This document shows, one piece after another, positions 27,527 through 38,317 of a stretch of 64,000 nucleotides of DNA. Both the position numbers and the translations under genes were made by a program. The stretch covers positions 124,001 to 188,000 of the forward strand of contig NZ_JAODOO010000002.1 of NCBI RefSeq assembly GCF_025398335.1, given 5' to 3'. Positions within the stretch are counted from its first letter, which is position 1. Each line of letters begins with the position of its first letter. This DNA is from Clostridium sp. CX1 (GTDB taxonomy: Bacteria; Bacillota; Clostridia; Clostridiales; Clostridiaceae). The notes under the pieces are model-generated. The model was given only the letters and a program-made list of their open reading frames with translations. It was not told the DNA's origin and did not search any database.

Positions 27527-28810
27527 CTATTGTATAGTTTTTGATAATGCTATTAAGATTCCTATTTTTGCATGGTCAAAGGTAAGTCCTCCTTGTAGAT
27601 ATGCAATATAAGGTTCTCTTATAGGCGCATCTGCAGATAACTCTATTGAAGCACCTTGAACAAAGGCTCCTGCAGCCATTATTACCTGATCTGTATAACC
27701 AGGCATATCCCAAGGTTCACACTGAACAAAGGAATCAATTGGGGAACCTAGCTGTATTCCCTTACAAAAGTTAATTAGTTTCTCTTTATCATTGAACTTA
27801 ATAGCTTGAATTATATCACTTCTTTTATCCGTATATGATGGAAGTACCTCAAAACCTGCAAGTTCCATTATTCTGGCACAGAATAATGCCCCTTTTACTG
27901 CTTCAATAGCTACATGAGGAGCAAAAAATAAACCTTGATACAAGAGTCTCATAACTCCAAAGGTAGAGCCGCATTCTCCTCCTATTCCCGGTACAGTTAA
28001 CCTGTAAGAAGCTTGAGTAACATACTCTTCTTTACCTGCTATATATCCCCCTGTTGGTGCTATTCCTCCACCAATATTTTTAATCAAGGAACCGGCTACT
28101 AGATCTGCTCCAACATCTGTAGGCTCCATTGTATCTATGAATTCACCATAACAGTTATCAACAAAGCAAATTATTTCCGACTTAATATTTTTTACAAAGT
28201 CTATTATTTCTTTAATTTCAGATATTAGTAAAGACTTTCTCCAGCCGTATCCAGTAGATCTTTGAATATGCACTAACTTTATGCTAGCATCTTTTTCTAG
28301 TTCTCCTTTTATTTTGTCGAAGTTTATATTGCCTTCAGGGGTTAGGTCTACCTGCTTATAGTTTACTCCATATTCCTTTAAAGAACCTATATTTTTCTTA
28401 TCGCTTATTCCTATTACATTATGTAAAGTATCATAGGGTGTTCCGCAAACAGATATCATAGTATCCCCTGGTCTTAGGTTACCAAATAAGGCTGTTCCTA
28501 AGGCATGAGTACCATTTACAAAATGAGGTCTTACAAGAGCGCTTTCACAATTAAATATTCTTGCATATACCTTATCTAAGGCATCTCTTCCTATATCCCC
28601 ATATCCGTAACCAGAAGAATTGGTAAAATGAGAATCACTTATTCTTTCTTCTTGAAAAGCGTTTAAAACCTTTAGTTGGTTATATTCTCTTATTTCATCA
28701 TATGCTGCAAATTCACCCTTCACATCTTCTAAAGCTTGTTCATAAAGATTGATTACCTTTTCATTTATTCCATAAGCTTTTTCTAGATATTCTTTTGTTA
28801 AATTAATCAT
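27527..28810 (-). CDS. methionine gamma-lyase family PLP enzyme
   Basis: A 427-residue fold-type I PLP enzyme of the family once called aluminium resistance protein. The PLP lysine lies in GSLIKNIGGGIAPTGGY, and RPHFVNGTHA and FVDNCYGEF are conserved. The true reaction is uncertain; by similarity it may cleave sulfur amino acids. GGAGGTC precedes the ATG. It lies between hfq and lexA as in many clostridia. Confidence 0.9.
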   Translation of the reverse strand: MINLTKEYLEKAYGINEKVINLYEQALEDVKGEFAAYDEIREYNQLKVLNAFQEERISDSHFTNSSGYGYGDIGRDALDKVYARIFNCESALVRPHFVNGTHALGTALFGNLRPGDTMISVCGTPYDTLHNVIGISDKKNIGSLKEYGVNYKQVDLTPEGNINFDKIKGELEKDASIKLVHIQRSTGYGWRKSLLISEIKEIIDFVKNIKSEIICFVDNCYGEFIDTMEPTDVGADLVAGSLIKNIGGGIAPTGGYIAGKEEYVTQASYRLTVPGIGGECGSTFGVMRLLYQGLFFAPHVAIEAVKGALFCARIMELAGFEVLPSYTDKRSDIIQAIKFNDKEKLINFCKGIQLGSPIDSFVQCEPWDMPGYTDQVIMAAGAFVQGASIELSADAPIREPYIAYLQGGLTFDHAKIGILIALSKTIQ

Positions 28811-28918
28811 TTTATAGACCTCCAGTCAACCAAGTATTTATTTTATAAGAATTGGATTAATATATGAATATAACCCAGATTTGCTTTAAACTTTATGCCA
28901 TTGATTATAATAACACAT

Positions 28919-28951
28919 AAAAAAAGAATAGGCAATTATTCGCCTATTCTT
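28919..28951 (-). terminator. terminator overlapping hfq stop
   Basis: AAGAATAGGC and GCCTATTCTT pair with an 8-nt loop, followed on the minus strand by seven T residues. The hfq stop codon touches the 5' arm. Confidence 0.9.
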
Positions 28952-29192
28952 ATACTTCTCCCTCAGGAGCATTATTGAATAATACTGGTTTTAAAGGTGT
29001 TATAGTGGAGATTGCATGTTTATATATCATCATCTGTTTGCCATCACAATCAAGAACTACTGTAAAGCTATCAAAGCCCTTAACATTACCTTTAATTTGG
29101 AAGCCATTAGTTAAGTGTATAGTAACTGGCGTTTTGCCTTTTCTCGCCCCATTTAGAAATATATCCTGTAAATTGTTGGCTGTTTTGCTCAT
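28950..29192 (-). CDS. hfq: RNA chaperone Hfq
   Basis: An 80-residue Sm-like protein that pairs small RNAs with mRNAs. It has the Hfq Sm1 segment ([17 protein letters not shown]) and Sm2 YKHAIST, and a short C-terminal tail typical of Firmicutes. GGAGGGTGAG sets the ATG at 29192. Downstream of miaA, in the usual miaA-hfq order. Confidence 0.96.
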   Translation of the reverse strand: MSKTANNLQDIFLNGARKGKTPVTIHLTNGFQIKGNVKGFDSFTVVLDCDGKQMMIYKHAISTITPLKPVLFNNAPEGEV

Positions 29193-29347
29193 ATACCTCA
29201 CCCTCCGCAGTTTTTATTTTATAGTATTCTATAAATATTATAAAATTCCTTTTAATTTTTATAAAAAATTTATCTATTTTATAAATCTAATTAAAATTCG
29301 TCCATAAACCCCTATAGAAAAGCTATAAATCTATTGGATTATAAAAA

Positions 29348-30292
29348 TTAATAACTTTTCTCTTTAATAAGGTTAAATTTACTTATTATGCTGTCTACAA
29401 TATCATCATCACTATTAAACTTATCCTTATCAACCCAAGTAACTCTATCATCCTTTCTAAACCAAGTTAGTTGTCTTTTAGCATAATTTCTGCTTCCTTT
29501 TTTAATTAGATAAATAGCTTCATCTAAGGATATTTGGCCATCTAAGTAATATAATATTTCCTTATAACCTATTCCCTTCATAGATTGCATATCAGCAGTG
29601 TATCCCATAGATTTTAGTTTTACAACTTCATCTATAAGTCCTCTATCCATCATTATGTCTACTCTTTTATTTATTCTTTCATATAACTTCTCTCTATCCA
29701 TTGTTAGGACAAAGTAATGAACTCTATAAGGTATATTAAAAATATCATTATTGGCATTATAATGAGAAATAGTTTTCCCTGTAAGTTTAAAAACCTCCAA
29801 AGCTCTAATAACTCTCTTTAAATCATTTGGATACAACCTTTCAAAAGATTCAGGGTCTATGTCTTTTAATAAGTTATGAACGTATTCTTTTCCCTTACTT
29901 TTAGCTATATCTTGAAGATAAGATCTATATTCTTCGTCATTCTCTGCTTCGGTAAAGTCATAATTATATATAAGTGAATTAATATATAGTCCTGTACCTC
30001 CTACTAGCATAGGAAGTCTTTCTCTATTATTAATATCTTCAATAATTTCTCTAGCCATTTTTTTATACTCAGATACATTAAAAGTTTCATGAGGCTCCAC
30101 TATATCAATCAAATGATGGGGTATCCCTTTCATTTCAGCGTTAGTTATTTTAGCAGAACCTATATCCATATATTTATATATTTGCATGGAATCTGCTGAT
30201 ATTATTTCGCCTTTTAATTTTTCAGCTAATTTAATAGATATATCAGTTTTTCCCACAGCGGTAGGCCCTGCAAGTATAAATAAGTCTATCAT
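29348..30292 (-). CDS. miaA: tRNA dimethylallyltransferase
   Basis: A 314-residue enzyme that adds a dimethylallyl group to A37 of tRNAs. Walker A-like GPTAVGKT is near residue 9, [15 protein letters not shown] follows, then GGTGLYI and the C-terminal [10 protein letters not shown]. It lies 15 bp after mutL in the miaB-mutS-mutL-miaA-hfq run. Confidence 0.96.
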   Translation of the reverse strand: MIDLFILAGPTAVGKTDISIKLAEKLKGEIISADSMQIYKYMDIGSAKITNAEMKGIPHHLIDIVEPHETFNVSEYKKMAREIIEDINNRERLPMLVGGTGLYINSLIYNYDFTEAENDEEYRSYLQDIAKSKGKEYVHNLLKDIDPESFERLYPNDLKRVIRALEVFKLTGKTISHYNANNDIFNIPYRVHYFVLTMDREKLYERINKRVDIMMDRGLIDEVVKLKSMGYTADMQSMKGIGYKEILYYLDGQISLDEAIYLIKKGSRNYAKRQLTWFRKDDRVTWVDKDKFNSDDDIVDSIISKFNLIKEKSY

Positions 30293-30307
30293 AATATCCC
30301 CCTTTTA

Positions 30308-32236
30308 CTACTGTATTCTCTTGAATTTTTTTTCTAGTTCATTTAAAGTAAATTTAATTATAGTCGGTCTTCCATGAGGACAGGTAAAAGGATCATCAAT
30401 ATATCTTAAGTCTTCAATCAATGACTTCATTTCAATTATTGAAAGGTTATCATTTGCCTTTACTGCAGACTTACAGGCACGTTTAGCTATAGTATTATAT
30501 TTTACCTCCCAAGTTTCTCCAGATCCTAGATTTTTTAGATTTTCCAATAAATTTGTAAATAAATTCTTTACATCTGGCTTTCCCAGTATAAGAGGTACTT
30601 CCCTTATACTAATTGTATTATCGCCAAAAATATTAATATCAAATCCAACTTTTGTAAAAGTCTCATTGTTTTCTTTAAATATATCAAAGTCTTCTGGTGA
30701 GAGTTCCATAACCATTGGGGTCATTAGAACCTGGGAGATAACATTATTTTCTTTAATGCTTTTTTTATATTTTTCAAATAAAATTTTTTCATGTGCTGCG
30801 TGCTGATCTATAAGATATAAGTTATCCATAAATTCTGCCAAGATATAAGTACTATGAAACTGTCCTATAACTTTTAGCGACGGAAATTTAGCTGTTTTAT
30901 CCTCACTAGGTATTATGTGTTTTCCTGCAGACTCTATTTCCTTTGTATCTTCCGGCACAGTTTTGTATTCTTCATTAGGGCAATCTGCCGATTCTTTAAG
31001 TATATGTTTATTTAAATAGTCCTTTTGAACTAAATTTTCACTAGTATGTATATCTTCCGCAGTATTATAGGGAATATTAGTAATCTCACAACTTTTAGTA
31101 TTGCCATATTCTACACTTTTATAATCACTTTCACTGAAAGAATTTAAGTCAATGGGAAGTTGAATTCTTTGCATTTCAGTCTTATCTTCTTCCTTTTTTA
31201 AGGTAATACTTTCTTCTTCTACAGGTATGCTGAAGGAATCCTTTAAGTAATTACGTAAAGCTTCATGAATGGCATTAAAAGTAAGTTTAAAAATCTCTCT
31301 GTCATCTCTAAATTTAACTTCAGATTTAGTAGGATGAACATTTATATCTGTATACTCTGGAAAAATGTCCAAAAAAACTATAAAAAAAGGAAACTTATTA
31401 ACAGTTAAAAAAGATTTAAATGCATTTTCTACTGCAGCAGTAATAAGTTTATTTTTTATATATCTTTTATTTACAAATATACTTTGATTATTTCTGCTTC
31501 CTCTGCTTATTTCAGAGTTTCCGATGTATCCATGAACGGAAGCAATATCACTGTGACCTTCAAAGGCTATTATATTTTCTGCTACTGTTTTACCATATAC
31601 GCTTCTGATAACATCTAATAATTTACCTGTGCCATAGGTATTAAGAGTCTTCTTGTTATTATTTAAAAGCTTAAAAGACACCTCCGGATTAGCCAAAGCA
31701 AGTCTGTTCAAAATGTCTGATATATAAGCAGCTTCTCTGCTGGAGGATTTCAAAAATTTTAGCCTTGCAGGAACATTATAAAATAAATCCCTTACTTCTA
31801 TAGTAGTCCCTACATTAGAGCCAGCCTCCCTAATGTAATCTGTTTTTCCGCCACTTATAGATATTTCCTTACCATAGTCAAATTCTTCAATTCTACTTTT
31901 TAACACTGTATTAGATACCGCTGCAATACTTGCTAAGGCCTCTCCACGGAATCCCATAGTGTTTATGTTATAGACGTCATCTATATTGCTTATCTTACTG
32001 GTGGCGTGGGGCATAAAGGCCTTTTCAACGTCATCGGGATGAATTCCTTCTCCGTCGTCAATAATCTTTATGCTTTTTTGACCTCCTTCTATAATCTCTA
32101 CAGTAATATTTTTAGCATGAGAATCTATACTATTTTCTACTAGTTCTTTTACTACAGAGTAAGGACGTTCAACAACTTCACCAGCTGCTATTTTATTTGA
32201 AGTTTCAATACCCAGTACATTTATTCTCTTTTTCAA
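30308..32236 (-). CDS. mutL: DNA mismatch repair protein MutL
   Basis: A 642-residue GHKL ATPase. N-terminal motifs are [14 protein letters not shown] and [10 protein letters not shown]. The C-terminal part has the endonuclease motif [12 protein letters not shown] and CPHGRP, so this MutL can nick DNA as in organisms without MutH. The linker between about 340 and 460 is acidic and variable. It follows mutS by 81 bp. Confidence 0.96.
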   Translation of the reverse strand: MKKRINVLGIETSNKIAAGEVVERPYSVVKELVENSIDSHAKNITVEIIEGGQKSIKIIDDGEGIHPDDVEKAFMPHATSKISNIDDVYNINTMGFRGEALASIAAVSNTVLKSRIEEFDYGKEISISGGKTDYIREAGSNVGTTIEVRDLFYNVPARLKFLKSSSREAAYISDILNRLALANPEVSFKLLNNNKKTLNTYGTGKLLDVIRSVYGKTVAENIIAFEGHSDIASVHGYIGNSEISRGSRNNQSIFVNKRYIKNKLITAAVENAFKSFLTVNKFPFFIVFLDIFPEYTDINVHPTKSEVKFRDDREIFKLTFNAIHEALRNYLKDSFSIPVEEESITLKKEEDKTEMQRIQLPIDLNSFSESDYKSVEYGNTKSCEITNIPYNTAEDIHTSENLVQKDYLNKHILKESADCPNEEYKTVPEDTKEIESAGKHIIPSEDKTAKFPSLKVIGQFHSTYILAEFMDNLYLIDQHAAHEKILFEKYKKSIKENNVISQVLMTPMVMELSPEDFDIFKENNETFTKVGFDINIFGDNTISIREVPLILGKPDVKNLFTNLLENLKNLGSGETWEVKYNTIAKRACKSAVKANDNLSIIEMKSLIEDLRYIDDPFTCPHGRPTIIKFTLNELEKKFKRIQ

Positions 32237-32317
32237 AGTATCACCTCCTAAACAAGTTAATAGCGAAGATTAGAAACGTAAATTTGTTCCTAATCTTTAA
32301 CTATTAATCAATAACTC

Positions 32318-35140
32318 TTAAAGTGTTTTTGCTCTTTTTATTAATTCATAAAGTTTATTGAATCCATCCATAGGAGTCATGTTTAATATATCAATGTTTG
32401 TAATTTCCTTTATAAGGTTTTCCTTTTCAATATCGCCAAAATCCATCTGTAACGATAAATTTGTATCTGCTGCTTTTTTCTTTTCTTCAAAATTAATATC
32501 TAAAGACATTAGTTTTTCTTTATTTATTAAGTTATCTTTCTTTACTTGGTCTAAAGATATCGATTGGGAATCTTCTAATTTATCTAGTGCTATTTCCTTT
32601 TCTTTTGAATCTTCTTGCTCATTGACACTTATAGCTGCATCTTTATTTAAATATAAATCACAATTGTTATCCTCTTTGGTTATAGGTGTATTAGTCTTTG
32701 TGAATTGGTCAATGTTAATATCATTTGCTCTTTCGTTTTCTATTCTATTTAAAATATCCTTAGCCCTTCTTATTACTTCATCTGGTAATCCAGCAAGCTT
32801 TGCAACCTCTATACCATAGGATTGATCCGCTCCCCCTCTTATAATTTTACGTAGGAAAACTATATCACTTCCTATTTCTTTTACAGATACAGAGTAGTTT
32901 TTAACCCCTTCTAGGATCCCTTCCAACTTTGTCAGTTCGTGATAATGGGTTGCAAAGAGGGTTTTACACTTAAGTCTTTTATTATTGCATATATACTCTA
33001 CAACAGACCAAGCGATACTTAAACCATCATAAGTACTAGTTCCTCTTCCTACTTCGTCTAATAGAATTAAACTTTTATTAGTGGCGTTTTTCAATATATT
33101 TGATACTTCCCACATTTCTACCATAAAAGTACTTTTACCAGAAGCTAAATCGTCAGAAGCCCCTATTCTTGTAAATATTTTATCACATACTGAAATCTTT
33201 GCAGCTTTAGCTGGTACAAAGCTTCCTATTTGTGCCATAATAACAATTAAAGCTACCTGCCTCATATAAGTAGATTTACCTGCCATATTAGGGCCGGTTA
33301 TAACTAATAATTGCTCATCTGATGTGTTTATATTTATATTATTAGAAACAAAACTCCCTGATGGGATAATCTTTTCCACTACAGGATGTCTTCCCTCTTC
33401 TATACAAACCTCTTCATTATTTGTTATTTTAGGCTTACAATAATTATTTTCTAAAGCTATAACAGCTAAGGAACTTAGACAGTCTAATTCAGCTATAGTT
33501 TTTGCAGTTTTTTGCATTCTGTCAACGTGTTTTTCAACTTCTTCCCTTACCTGAACAAAAATATCATACTCTAAATTTATTAGTTTCTCTTCCGCACCTA
33601 ATATCTTTTCTTCCATTTCCTTCAATTCAGGAGTAATAAATCTTTCCGCATTGGCTAAAGTTTGCTTTCTTATATATCTTCCCTCTGGTATAGAATTTAG
33701 ATTAGACTTGGTTATTTCAATATAGTAACCAAATATCTTATTATATCCCACCTTAAGGGACTTTATGCCAGTTATTTCTCTTTCGCTATTCTCTAGAGAA
33801 GCAATCCACTCTTTTCCGTGGGCTTTAGCAATTTTAAACTCATCTACTTCTTTATTATAGCCTTCTTTTATTATGTTTCCTTCTTTTACAGATATAGAAG
33901 GACTTTCTAATATAGCTTCATCAAGGAGTTTATATATATCTTGCAGCTCATCTAGATTTTCATACATATCTGCCATCAAGCCGCTTTGAAAAAAACCTAA
34001 AATATTTTTCACATACGGAATTTTTTCAATGGAGTTTTTAAGAAATATTAGTTCTTTAGCATTAACACTTTTAGAGGATATCTTTCCAACTAACCTTTCT
34101 ATGTCGTATATTTCTTTTAAAGCATCTTTTAGATCCTCATGAATAGACATATTGCTTAGAATTTCTTCTACCGAATCTAACCTCTTTTGTATTGAGGTTT
34201 TATCTATCAGCGGCTGCTCTATCCACTTTCTTAGCTGTCTTCCGCCCATAGCTGTATTAGTCTTATCCATAACCCATAAAAGAGATCCTTTTTTACTCTT
34301 TTCCCTTAGGCTCTCAGTAAGTTCTAAATTTCTTCTAGAGTTACTATCTATGCTTAAGTAGTCTACTATACTATAATAATTAAACTCATTGATATGATTT
34401 AGAGAAGTCTTTTGAGTTTCCATTACATATTTTAAAAGTCCACCACAGCACTTTAATAAAATTGCACTATACTCATTAGTTTTTACATTAGCAAATTGCT
34501 TAGTTATTACTTCTTCAGCTTTTGCTAGGAAAAATTCTTCCCCTAATCTAGAAAAGGTAACTTGAATTCTTTCCTTTATACTTTCAATTATCTCATCATC
34601 AAGATTTTCTTGAATTAGAATCTCCTTTGGAGAATACTTAGATATTTCATCTAATACAACAGACAAATCAAAAGAAGTTTCTGTGCAATTAAAATCTCCT
34701 GTGGAAACATCTGCAAAGCATAAAGCAGTCATGTTTTTTTCTTTTTCCATATATAAGCTCATTATATAATTATTCTTATTTTCCTCTAGAAAAGATGAAT
34801 CTGTATAGGTTCCTGGAGTAATAACTTTTACAATGCCTCTTCTAACTATTCCTTTTGAAGCACTAGGATCTTCTAATTGCTCACAAATGGCAATCTTATA
34901 ACCTTTATTAACTAATCTACTTATATAAGAATTAGCTGCATGAAAGGGAATTCCACACATAGGCGCCCTTTTGTCTAACCCGCACTCTCTTCCTGTAAGT
35001 ACAAGCTCCAGTTCCTTTGAGGCTATTTCTGCATCTTCAAAAAACATTTCATAAAAGTCACCTAGTCTAAAAAATAATATACAATCTCTGCAGTCCTCTT
35101 TTACTTCTAAATACTGCTGCATCATTGGAGTTAAAGCCAC
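32318..35140 (-). CDS. mutS: DNA mismatch repair protein MutS
   Basis: A 940-residue mismatch sensor. The mismatch-binding FYE is in [12 protein letters not shown] near residue 30, the Walker A is GPNMAGKST and the Walker [14 protein letters not shown] roughly 90-residue low-complexity linker near 810-895 (rich in Lys, Glu and Asp) makes it longer than most homologues. Precedes mutL in an operon. Confidence 0.96.
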   Translation of the reverse strand: MALTPMMQQYLEVKEDCRDCILFFRLGDFYEMFFEDAEIASKELELVLTGRECGLDKRAPMCGIPFHAANSYISRLVNKGYKIAICEQLEDPSASKGIVRRGIVKVITPGTYTDSSFLEENKNNYIMSLYMEKEKNMTALCFADVSTGDFNCTETSFDLSVVLDEISKYSPKEILIQENLDDEIIESIKERIQVTFSRLGEEFFLAKAEEVITKQFANVKTNEYSAILLKCCGGLLKYVMETQKTSLNHINEFNYYSIVDYLSIDSNSRRNLELTESLREKSKKGSLLWVMDKTNTAMGGRQLRKWIEQPLIDKTSIQKRLDSVEEILSNMSIHEDLKDALKEIYDIERLVGKISSKSVNAKELIFLKNSIEKIPYVKNILGFFQSGLMADMYENLDELQDIYKLLDEAILESPSISVKEGNIIKEGYNKEVDEFKIAKAHGKEWIASLENSEREITGIKSLKVGYNKIFGYYIEITKSNLNSIPEGRYIRKQTLANAERFITPELKEMEEKILGAEEKLINLEYDIFVQVREEVEKHVDRMQKTAKTIAELDCLSSLAVIALENNYCKPKITNNEEVCIEEGRHPVVEKIIPSGSFVSNNININTSDEQLLVITGPNMAGKSTYMRQVALIVIMAQIGSFVPAKAAKISVCDKIFTRIGASDDLASGKSTFMVEMWEVSNILKNATNKSLILLDEVGRGTSTYDGLSIAWSVVEYICNNKRLKCKTLFATHYHELTKLEGILEGVKNYSVSVKEIGSDIVFLRKIIRGGADQSYGIEVAKLAGLPDEVIRRAKDILNRIENERANDINIDQFTKTNTPITKEDNNCDLYLNKDAAISVNEQEDSKEKEIALDKLEDSQSISLDQVKKDNLINKEKLMSLDINFEEKKKAADTNLSLQMDFGDIEKENLIKEITNIDILNMTPMDGFNKLYELIKRAKTL

Positions 35141-35160
35141 TTTTATACCTCCTTAAAAAT

Positions 35161-35200
35161 TAATTGGGAATGAGAATTTTCCATTCCCGATTCCCAATTA
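35161..35200. repeat. nested inverted repeat between mutS and miaB
   Basis: AATTGGGAAT (35162-35171) pairs with ATTCCCAATT (35190-35199). An overlapping GGGAATG can instead pair with CATTCCC, so two alternative hairpins exist. It may modulate read-through between miaB and mutS. Confidence 0.5.
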
Positions 35201-35202
35201 TC

Positions 35203-36558
35203 TTAAACCTGTTCTCCTATTAATGAAAATGAATTAGCTTTTGTTATCTTAACATTTACTAATTTGCCAATGTTGCTTCCATCGCCGGCAAAGTTTACAA
35301 GCTTTCCAGTTCTAGTTCTACCCATTAATTTTGTCTCATCGTTTTTACTTAGTCCTTCTATTAAAACTTCTTCTATTCTACCCTCGTATTCTTTGTTCTT
35401 CTTAGCAGCAGAACCGTTGATTACTTCTACTAATCTATTAAATCTATCATGCTTTACAGCATCGTCAATTTGATCTTCCATTTCGTCAGCTGGAGTACCT
35501 TTTCTTCTGGAGTAAATAAAGGTAAAGGCTGAATCGTATTGAACTTCCCTAGCAAGGCTAAGAGTTTCTTCAAAATCTTCATCTGTTTCTCCAGGGAAAC
35601 CAACTATAATATCAGTACTTATTGCTACATTAGGAATAGCTTTTTTTATCCTTTGAACTAAGTCTAGGTACTGTTCCTTTGTATAGCTTCTATTCATTTT
35701 CTTTAATAATCTTGTTGAACCAGATTGAACAGGAAGATGTATATATTCACATAAAGTTTTACACTCTGCTATTGCATCTATTACATCCTGTGTTAAGTCC
35801 TTAGGGTGAGAAGTCATAAACTTAACTCTTTCTAATCCTTCAATCTTGTCTATTTCTCTTAAGAGTTCTGCAAAAGTAATTTTTGGATCTAAATCTTTAC
35901 CATAGGAGTTAACATTTTGACCAAGTAATGTAATTTCCTTATACCCTTTTGCTATTAGATCCTCTATTTCCTTTTTAATGTCCTCCAATTTTCTGCTTCT
36001 TTCTCTACCTCTTACATAAGGTACGATACAATAAGTACAGAAATTGTTACATCCATACATTATAGTAACAAAAGCTTTTACATCACTTTCTCTATCTATT
36101 GGAAGACCTTCAACTATTCCATCTTCCTTATCCTGCACTTCAACTACTGATTTTCCCTCTTGTTTAACCCTATTTAGATATTCTGGAAACTTATAAGCAT
36201 TATGAGTTCCAAATACTATATCTACAAAAGGAAATTTCTTAACTATAGCTTCAGCCATACCTTCTTGCTGCATCATGCATCCACATACTGCAATAATAAG
36301 GTCAGGATTCTTTTCTTTTTGCTTTTTTAGCGCTCCTAAGTTTCCGTATACCTTTAATTCAGCATTTTCCCTCACGCAGCAGGTATTAAAAATTATTAAG
36401 TCTGCAAATTCTTTTACTGTAGTTCTTTTATAACCTGTCTTTCTCAACATCCCAGATAGCTTTTCTGAATCTTCTTCATTCATTTGGCAACCGTATGTAG
36501 AAATAAAGAAGGTTTTGTCAGTGGCTTTTTTAATTTCTTTTAGTCCTTTTAATTGCAT
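35203..36558 (-). CDS. miaB: tRNA-2-methylthio-N6-dimethylallyladenosine synthase
   Basis: A 451-residue radical-SAM methylthiotransferase acting on A37 of tRNA after MiaA. N-terminal UPF0004 domain with [13 protein letters not shown], radical-SAM cysteines in [15 protein letters not shown], and a C-terminal TRAM domain. First gene of the mut-mia run; it adjoins the mobile region upstream. Confidence 0.95.
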   Translation of the reverse strand: MQLKGLKEIKKATDKTFFISTYGCQMNEEDSEKLSGMLRKTGYKRTTVKEFADLIIFNTCCVRENAELKVYGNLGALKKQKEKNPDLIIAVCGCMMQQEGMAEAIVKKFPFVDIVFGTHNAYKFPEYLNRVKQEGKSVVEVQDKEDGIVEGLPIDRESDVKAFVTIMYGCNNFCTYCIVPYVRGRERSRKLEDIKKEIEDLIAKGYKEITLLGQNVNSYGKDLDPKITFAELLREIDKIEGLERVKFMTSHPKDLTQDVIDAIAECKTLCEYIHLPVQSGSTRLLKKMNRSYTKEQYLDLVQRIKKAIPNVAISTDIIVGFPGETDEDFEETLSLAREVQYDSAFTFIYSRRKGTPADEMEDQIDDAVKHDRFNRLVEVINGSAAKKNKEYEGRIEEVLIEGLSKNDETKLMGRTRTGKLVNFAGDGSNIGKLVNVKITKANSFSLIGEQV

Positions 36559-36628
36559 ATATTAATCCTCCAATTTTATCAATGTTTCAACAAATAATTG
36601 TATTATATCATATCAATTAATTAATTAC

Positions 36629-36659
36629 AAAGAGGGATTATAGTGCTTAATCTCTCTTT
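36629..36659. terminator. terminator at left end of mobile block
   Basis: AAAGAGGGATTA and TAATCTCTCTTT pair with one G-T and a loop of about 7 nt, 20 bp after the rep-like stop. T-rich DNA follows on the plus strand. Confidence 0.65.
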
Positions 36660-36678
36660 ACTTTTTAATTCTTATCTC

Positions 36679-37485
36679 TTACCCTTCCATATATAATGAT
36701 TTACCTTCTATTCCATAGAGCAGCCGCATTTCTAATTCTTTAAAATCATAATTTCTTTGGGTAAAATTATTGAAGGTACTAACAGCATGAGCCTTTATAT
36801 TTTTTAAATTCAGTCTGTTTTCATCTTTAAAAACAGACTTATAATTTTCTAAAACCCATTTGGTATATGCAAAAACATTCTTTACACTCTTTTGAGATAC
36901 TGCATATCCATGTCCTTTAATAATTTTCACTATATCATTACAAGCTAATTTTAAAAGTTCTTTAGACTCCTCTTTATCGAATCCTGTAGTATTAGATATC
37001 ACTTCAATATCCTTTGATGCATCTGGTGCTTTTTCGGTTTCCTCTTTAACTATATTAGGATTTTCAATTGCCGCTGGTGTTAAGTCCTCTTTTTCATCAA
37101 CAATAACTTCATCAATATCTATTTGACCTTCTATTGGAGCATTTCCGTCACTATCTATATGTTTAGTCTTACTTTCTTCTACTGGAGCAGTAATCTCTGC
37201 TTTATCTTCAACCAAATCAGTTTTCACACTATATACATACTCATATCTTCCTTTGTTTCTTGTCTTAGATTCCACAAGTACACATTTGTCCTTAAGCTCT
37301 TTCCATACTCTCCTAAAGGCAGTTTCACCATAGCCACTAATGGATTTTATGTAGTCTCTCTTTATAGAAAAATTCTTTATAGTTGATAAGTATTGTAACT
37401 TAGCATAAAGTCCTATTGCTTCCAAAGATAGATTTGCATCAAAAATTATTGAATTATTTATTTTGGTAAATCCTTTAGTAGCCAT
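36679..37485 (-). CDS. replication-initiator-like protein (winged HTH, DnaD-like tail)
   Basis: A 268-residue protein. Residues 1-75 form a winged-helix domain starting GFTKINNSIIFDANLSLEAIGLYAKL, as in Gram-positive plasmid and phage replication proteins. An acidic linker fills about 85-165. The C-terminus has a DnaD-like region ending FNNFTQRNYDFKELEMRLL, the common tail of such replisome organizers. AAAGGAG precedes the ATG. Its promoter has a consensus TTGACA inside an inverted repeat, so expression is probably repressed. It may start replication of an episomal form; the exact Rep class is not certain. Confidence 0.7.
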   Translation of the reverse strand: MATKGFTKINNSIIFDANLSLEAIGLYAKLQYLSTIKNFSIKRDYIKSISGYGETAFRRVWKELKDKCVLVESKTRNKGRYEYVYSVKTDLVEDKAEITAPVEESKTKHIDSDGNAPIEGQIDIDEVIVDEKEDLTPAAIENPNIVKEETEKAPDASKDIEVISNTTGFDKEESKELLKLACNDIVKIIKGHGYAVSQKSVKNVFAYTKWVLENYKSVFKDENRLNLKNIKAHAVSTFNNFTQRNYDFKELEMRLLYGIEGKSLYMEG

Positions 37486-37543
37486 GTTATAATCTCCTTT
37501 CGATATATTGTTCCTGTTGTTTTATTGTTTTGTTGTTAAATAT

Positions 37544-37579
37544 AGTATATCATTTATGTTGTTATGTTGTCAACAACAT
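37544..37579 (-). promoter_or_regulatory. rep promoter with inverted-repeat operator
   Basis: On the minus strand TTGACA (37573-37568) and TATACT (37549-37544) are 18 bp apart. The -35 lies in ATGTTGT-CA-ACAACAT (37564-37579). The 13-mer CAACATAACAACA (37569-37557) ends 7 bp before the -10, exactly as in the RHH promoter. Confidence 0.78.
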
Positions 37580-37589
37580 AAAGTTTAAA

Positions 37590-37631
37590 AATAACAATAG
37601 CCAAGGTTTATTTACCTTGGCTATTGTTATT
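37590..37631. terminator. perfect hairpin at end of RHH gene
   Basis: 18-bp perfect arms (37590-37607 and 37614-37631) with a 6-nt loop. The RHH stop codon is in the loop, so the 5' arm encodes its last residues. It separates the RHH gene and the rep promoter. Confidence 0.85.
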
Positions 37632-37763
37632 ACGTTTTTCAAGCACCAGTTTTAATCCCTCTTCAATCAAATCGTTTATTTTACATTCTTCATTTAGTGC
37701 TAATAACTTTATGGACTTTATTAATTTTTCATCAATAGTTGTGTTTATAGCTTTTCTCGCCAT
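37608..37763 (-). CDS. ribbon-helix-helix repressor, 51 residues
   Basis: A short gene with a strong CGGAGG site before its ATG. The product starts MARKAINTTIDEKLIKSIK and continues with an alpha-helical LNEECKINDLIEEGLKLVL, the strand-helix-helix pattern of Arc/CopG proteins. Such proteins often control plasmid copy number or toxin-antitoxin operons. It lies just upstream of rep, and both promoters share one operator sequence, so it probably represses itself and rep. Confidence 0.8.
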   Translation of the reverse strand: MARKAINTTIDEKLIKSIKLLALNEECKINDLIEEGLKLVLEKRNNNSQGK

Positions 37764-37793
37764 ATCTATACCTCCGTTCAACTTTATACCTTT

Positions 37794-37824
37794 ATTATAT
37801 CATATTTGTTGTTATGTTGATATA
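37794..37824 (-). promoter_or_regulatory. RHH promoter with shared operator
   Basis: On the minus strand TATAAT lies at 37799-37794. The 13-mer CAACATAACAACA (37819-37807) ends 7 bp before it. The -35 is poor (ATATCA at the aligned place). Confidence 0.7.
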
Positions 37825-37845
37825 CGTTTTTGTTGTTATCTATAA

Positions 37846-38145
37846 AATTATTTTTGTCAAAACAACCGTTTATTATTTTATAATATATCTTTTAGGTATA
37901 GATAGTTGTTGTATAAGTGTATTCTTAATATAAAGTCTTATTTAACTATAGTCTTATTATATATGTGTGTTTCCCACCTGTGGTGTTATCAGCATATGAA
38001 ACTCCTAAAAAAGCTGTTAACCACATGATTGAATTGAACATGTAGTTTTGGCTATGTGCATTTTACAGCCGACATAAGTACAAGAGGTTTTACCCTATAG
38101 TAATACCATAAAGCAAAACCTCTTGTACTTATGCCGGAATATAAA
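37846..38145. other. non-coding stretch, candidate replication or transfer origin
   Basis: About 300 bp without a gene between the RHH promoter and the small gene at 38146. It contains the 19-bp inverted repeat at 38073-38133 and is otherwise AT-rich. Its place between rep/RHH and the relaxase gene fits an ori or oriT, but neither is proven. Confidence 0.45.
38073..38133. repeat. 19-bp perfect inverted repeat
   Basis: CATAAGTACAAGAGGTTTT (38073-38091) and its exact complement (38115-38133) flank a 23-nt loop. No T run follows, so a terminator is less likely than a structured origin site. It lies downstream of the relaxase gene. Confidence 0.75.
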
Positions 38146-38256
38146 CTATTTTATTATGCCATGTCTTACTGCCCACCAGTATCCCTCTGAAAGGTCATCT
38201 TGTCTTTCCTTACTAGCATATTTCCATGCCACAAATAAAAATAAAAAATACATCAT
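38146..38256 (-). CDS. small putative membrane peptide, 36 residues
   Basis: An AAAGGAG site 8 bp before ATG-ATG opens a 36-codon frame. The product starts MMYFLFLFVAWKY (hydrophobic) and ends GYWWAVRHGIIK. Both start codons lie in the 3' arm of a 15-bp hairpin whose loop holds the ribosome binding site, so translation may be controlled or the frame may be a by-product of the terminator. Not recognised. Confidence 0.42.
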   Translation of the reverse strand: MMYFLFLFVAWKYASKERQDDLSEGYWWAVRHGIIK

Positions 38257-38292
38257 ACTACCAGCTCCTTTATTATAAGTATGATGTATTTT
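38245..38292 (-). terminator. hairpin after relaxase gene with RBS in loop
   Basis: AAAATACATCATACT (minus-strand 38292-38278) pairs with AGTATGATGTATTTT (38259-38245), loop of 18 nt. TTTTTTATTTTTATTT follows, as in an intrinsic terminator for the relaxase transcript. Confidence 0.7.
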
Positions 38293-38317
38293 CCATATTT
38301 TTATAACTCTACTTTCT

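Noticed and set aside
36560-36630. Attachment site next to miaB
   Set aside because: No repeat partner inside the window and no tRNA; cannot be supported without the right end.
37624-37845. Plus-strand 73-codon frame
   Set aside because: It is the complement of the RHH gene, which has a better ribosome binding site and protein pattern.
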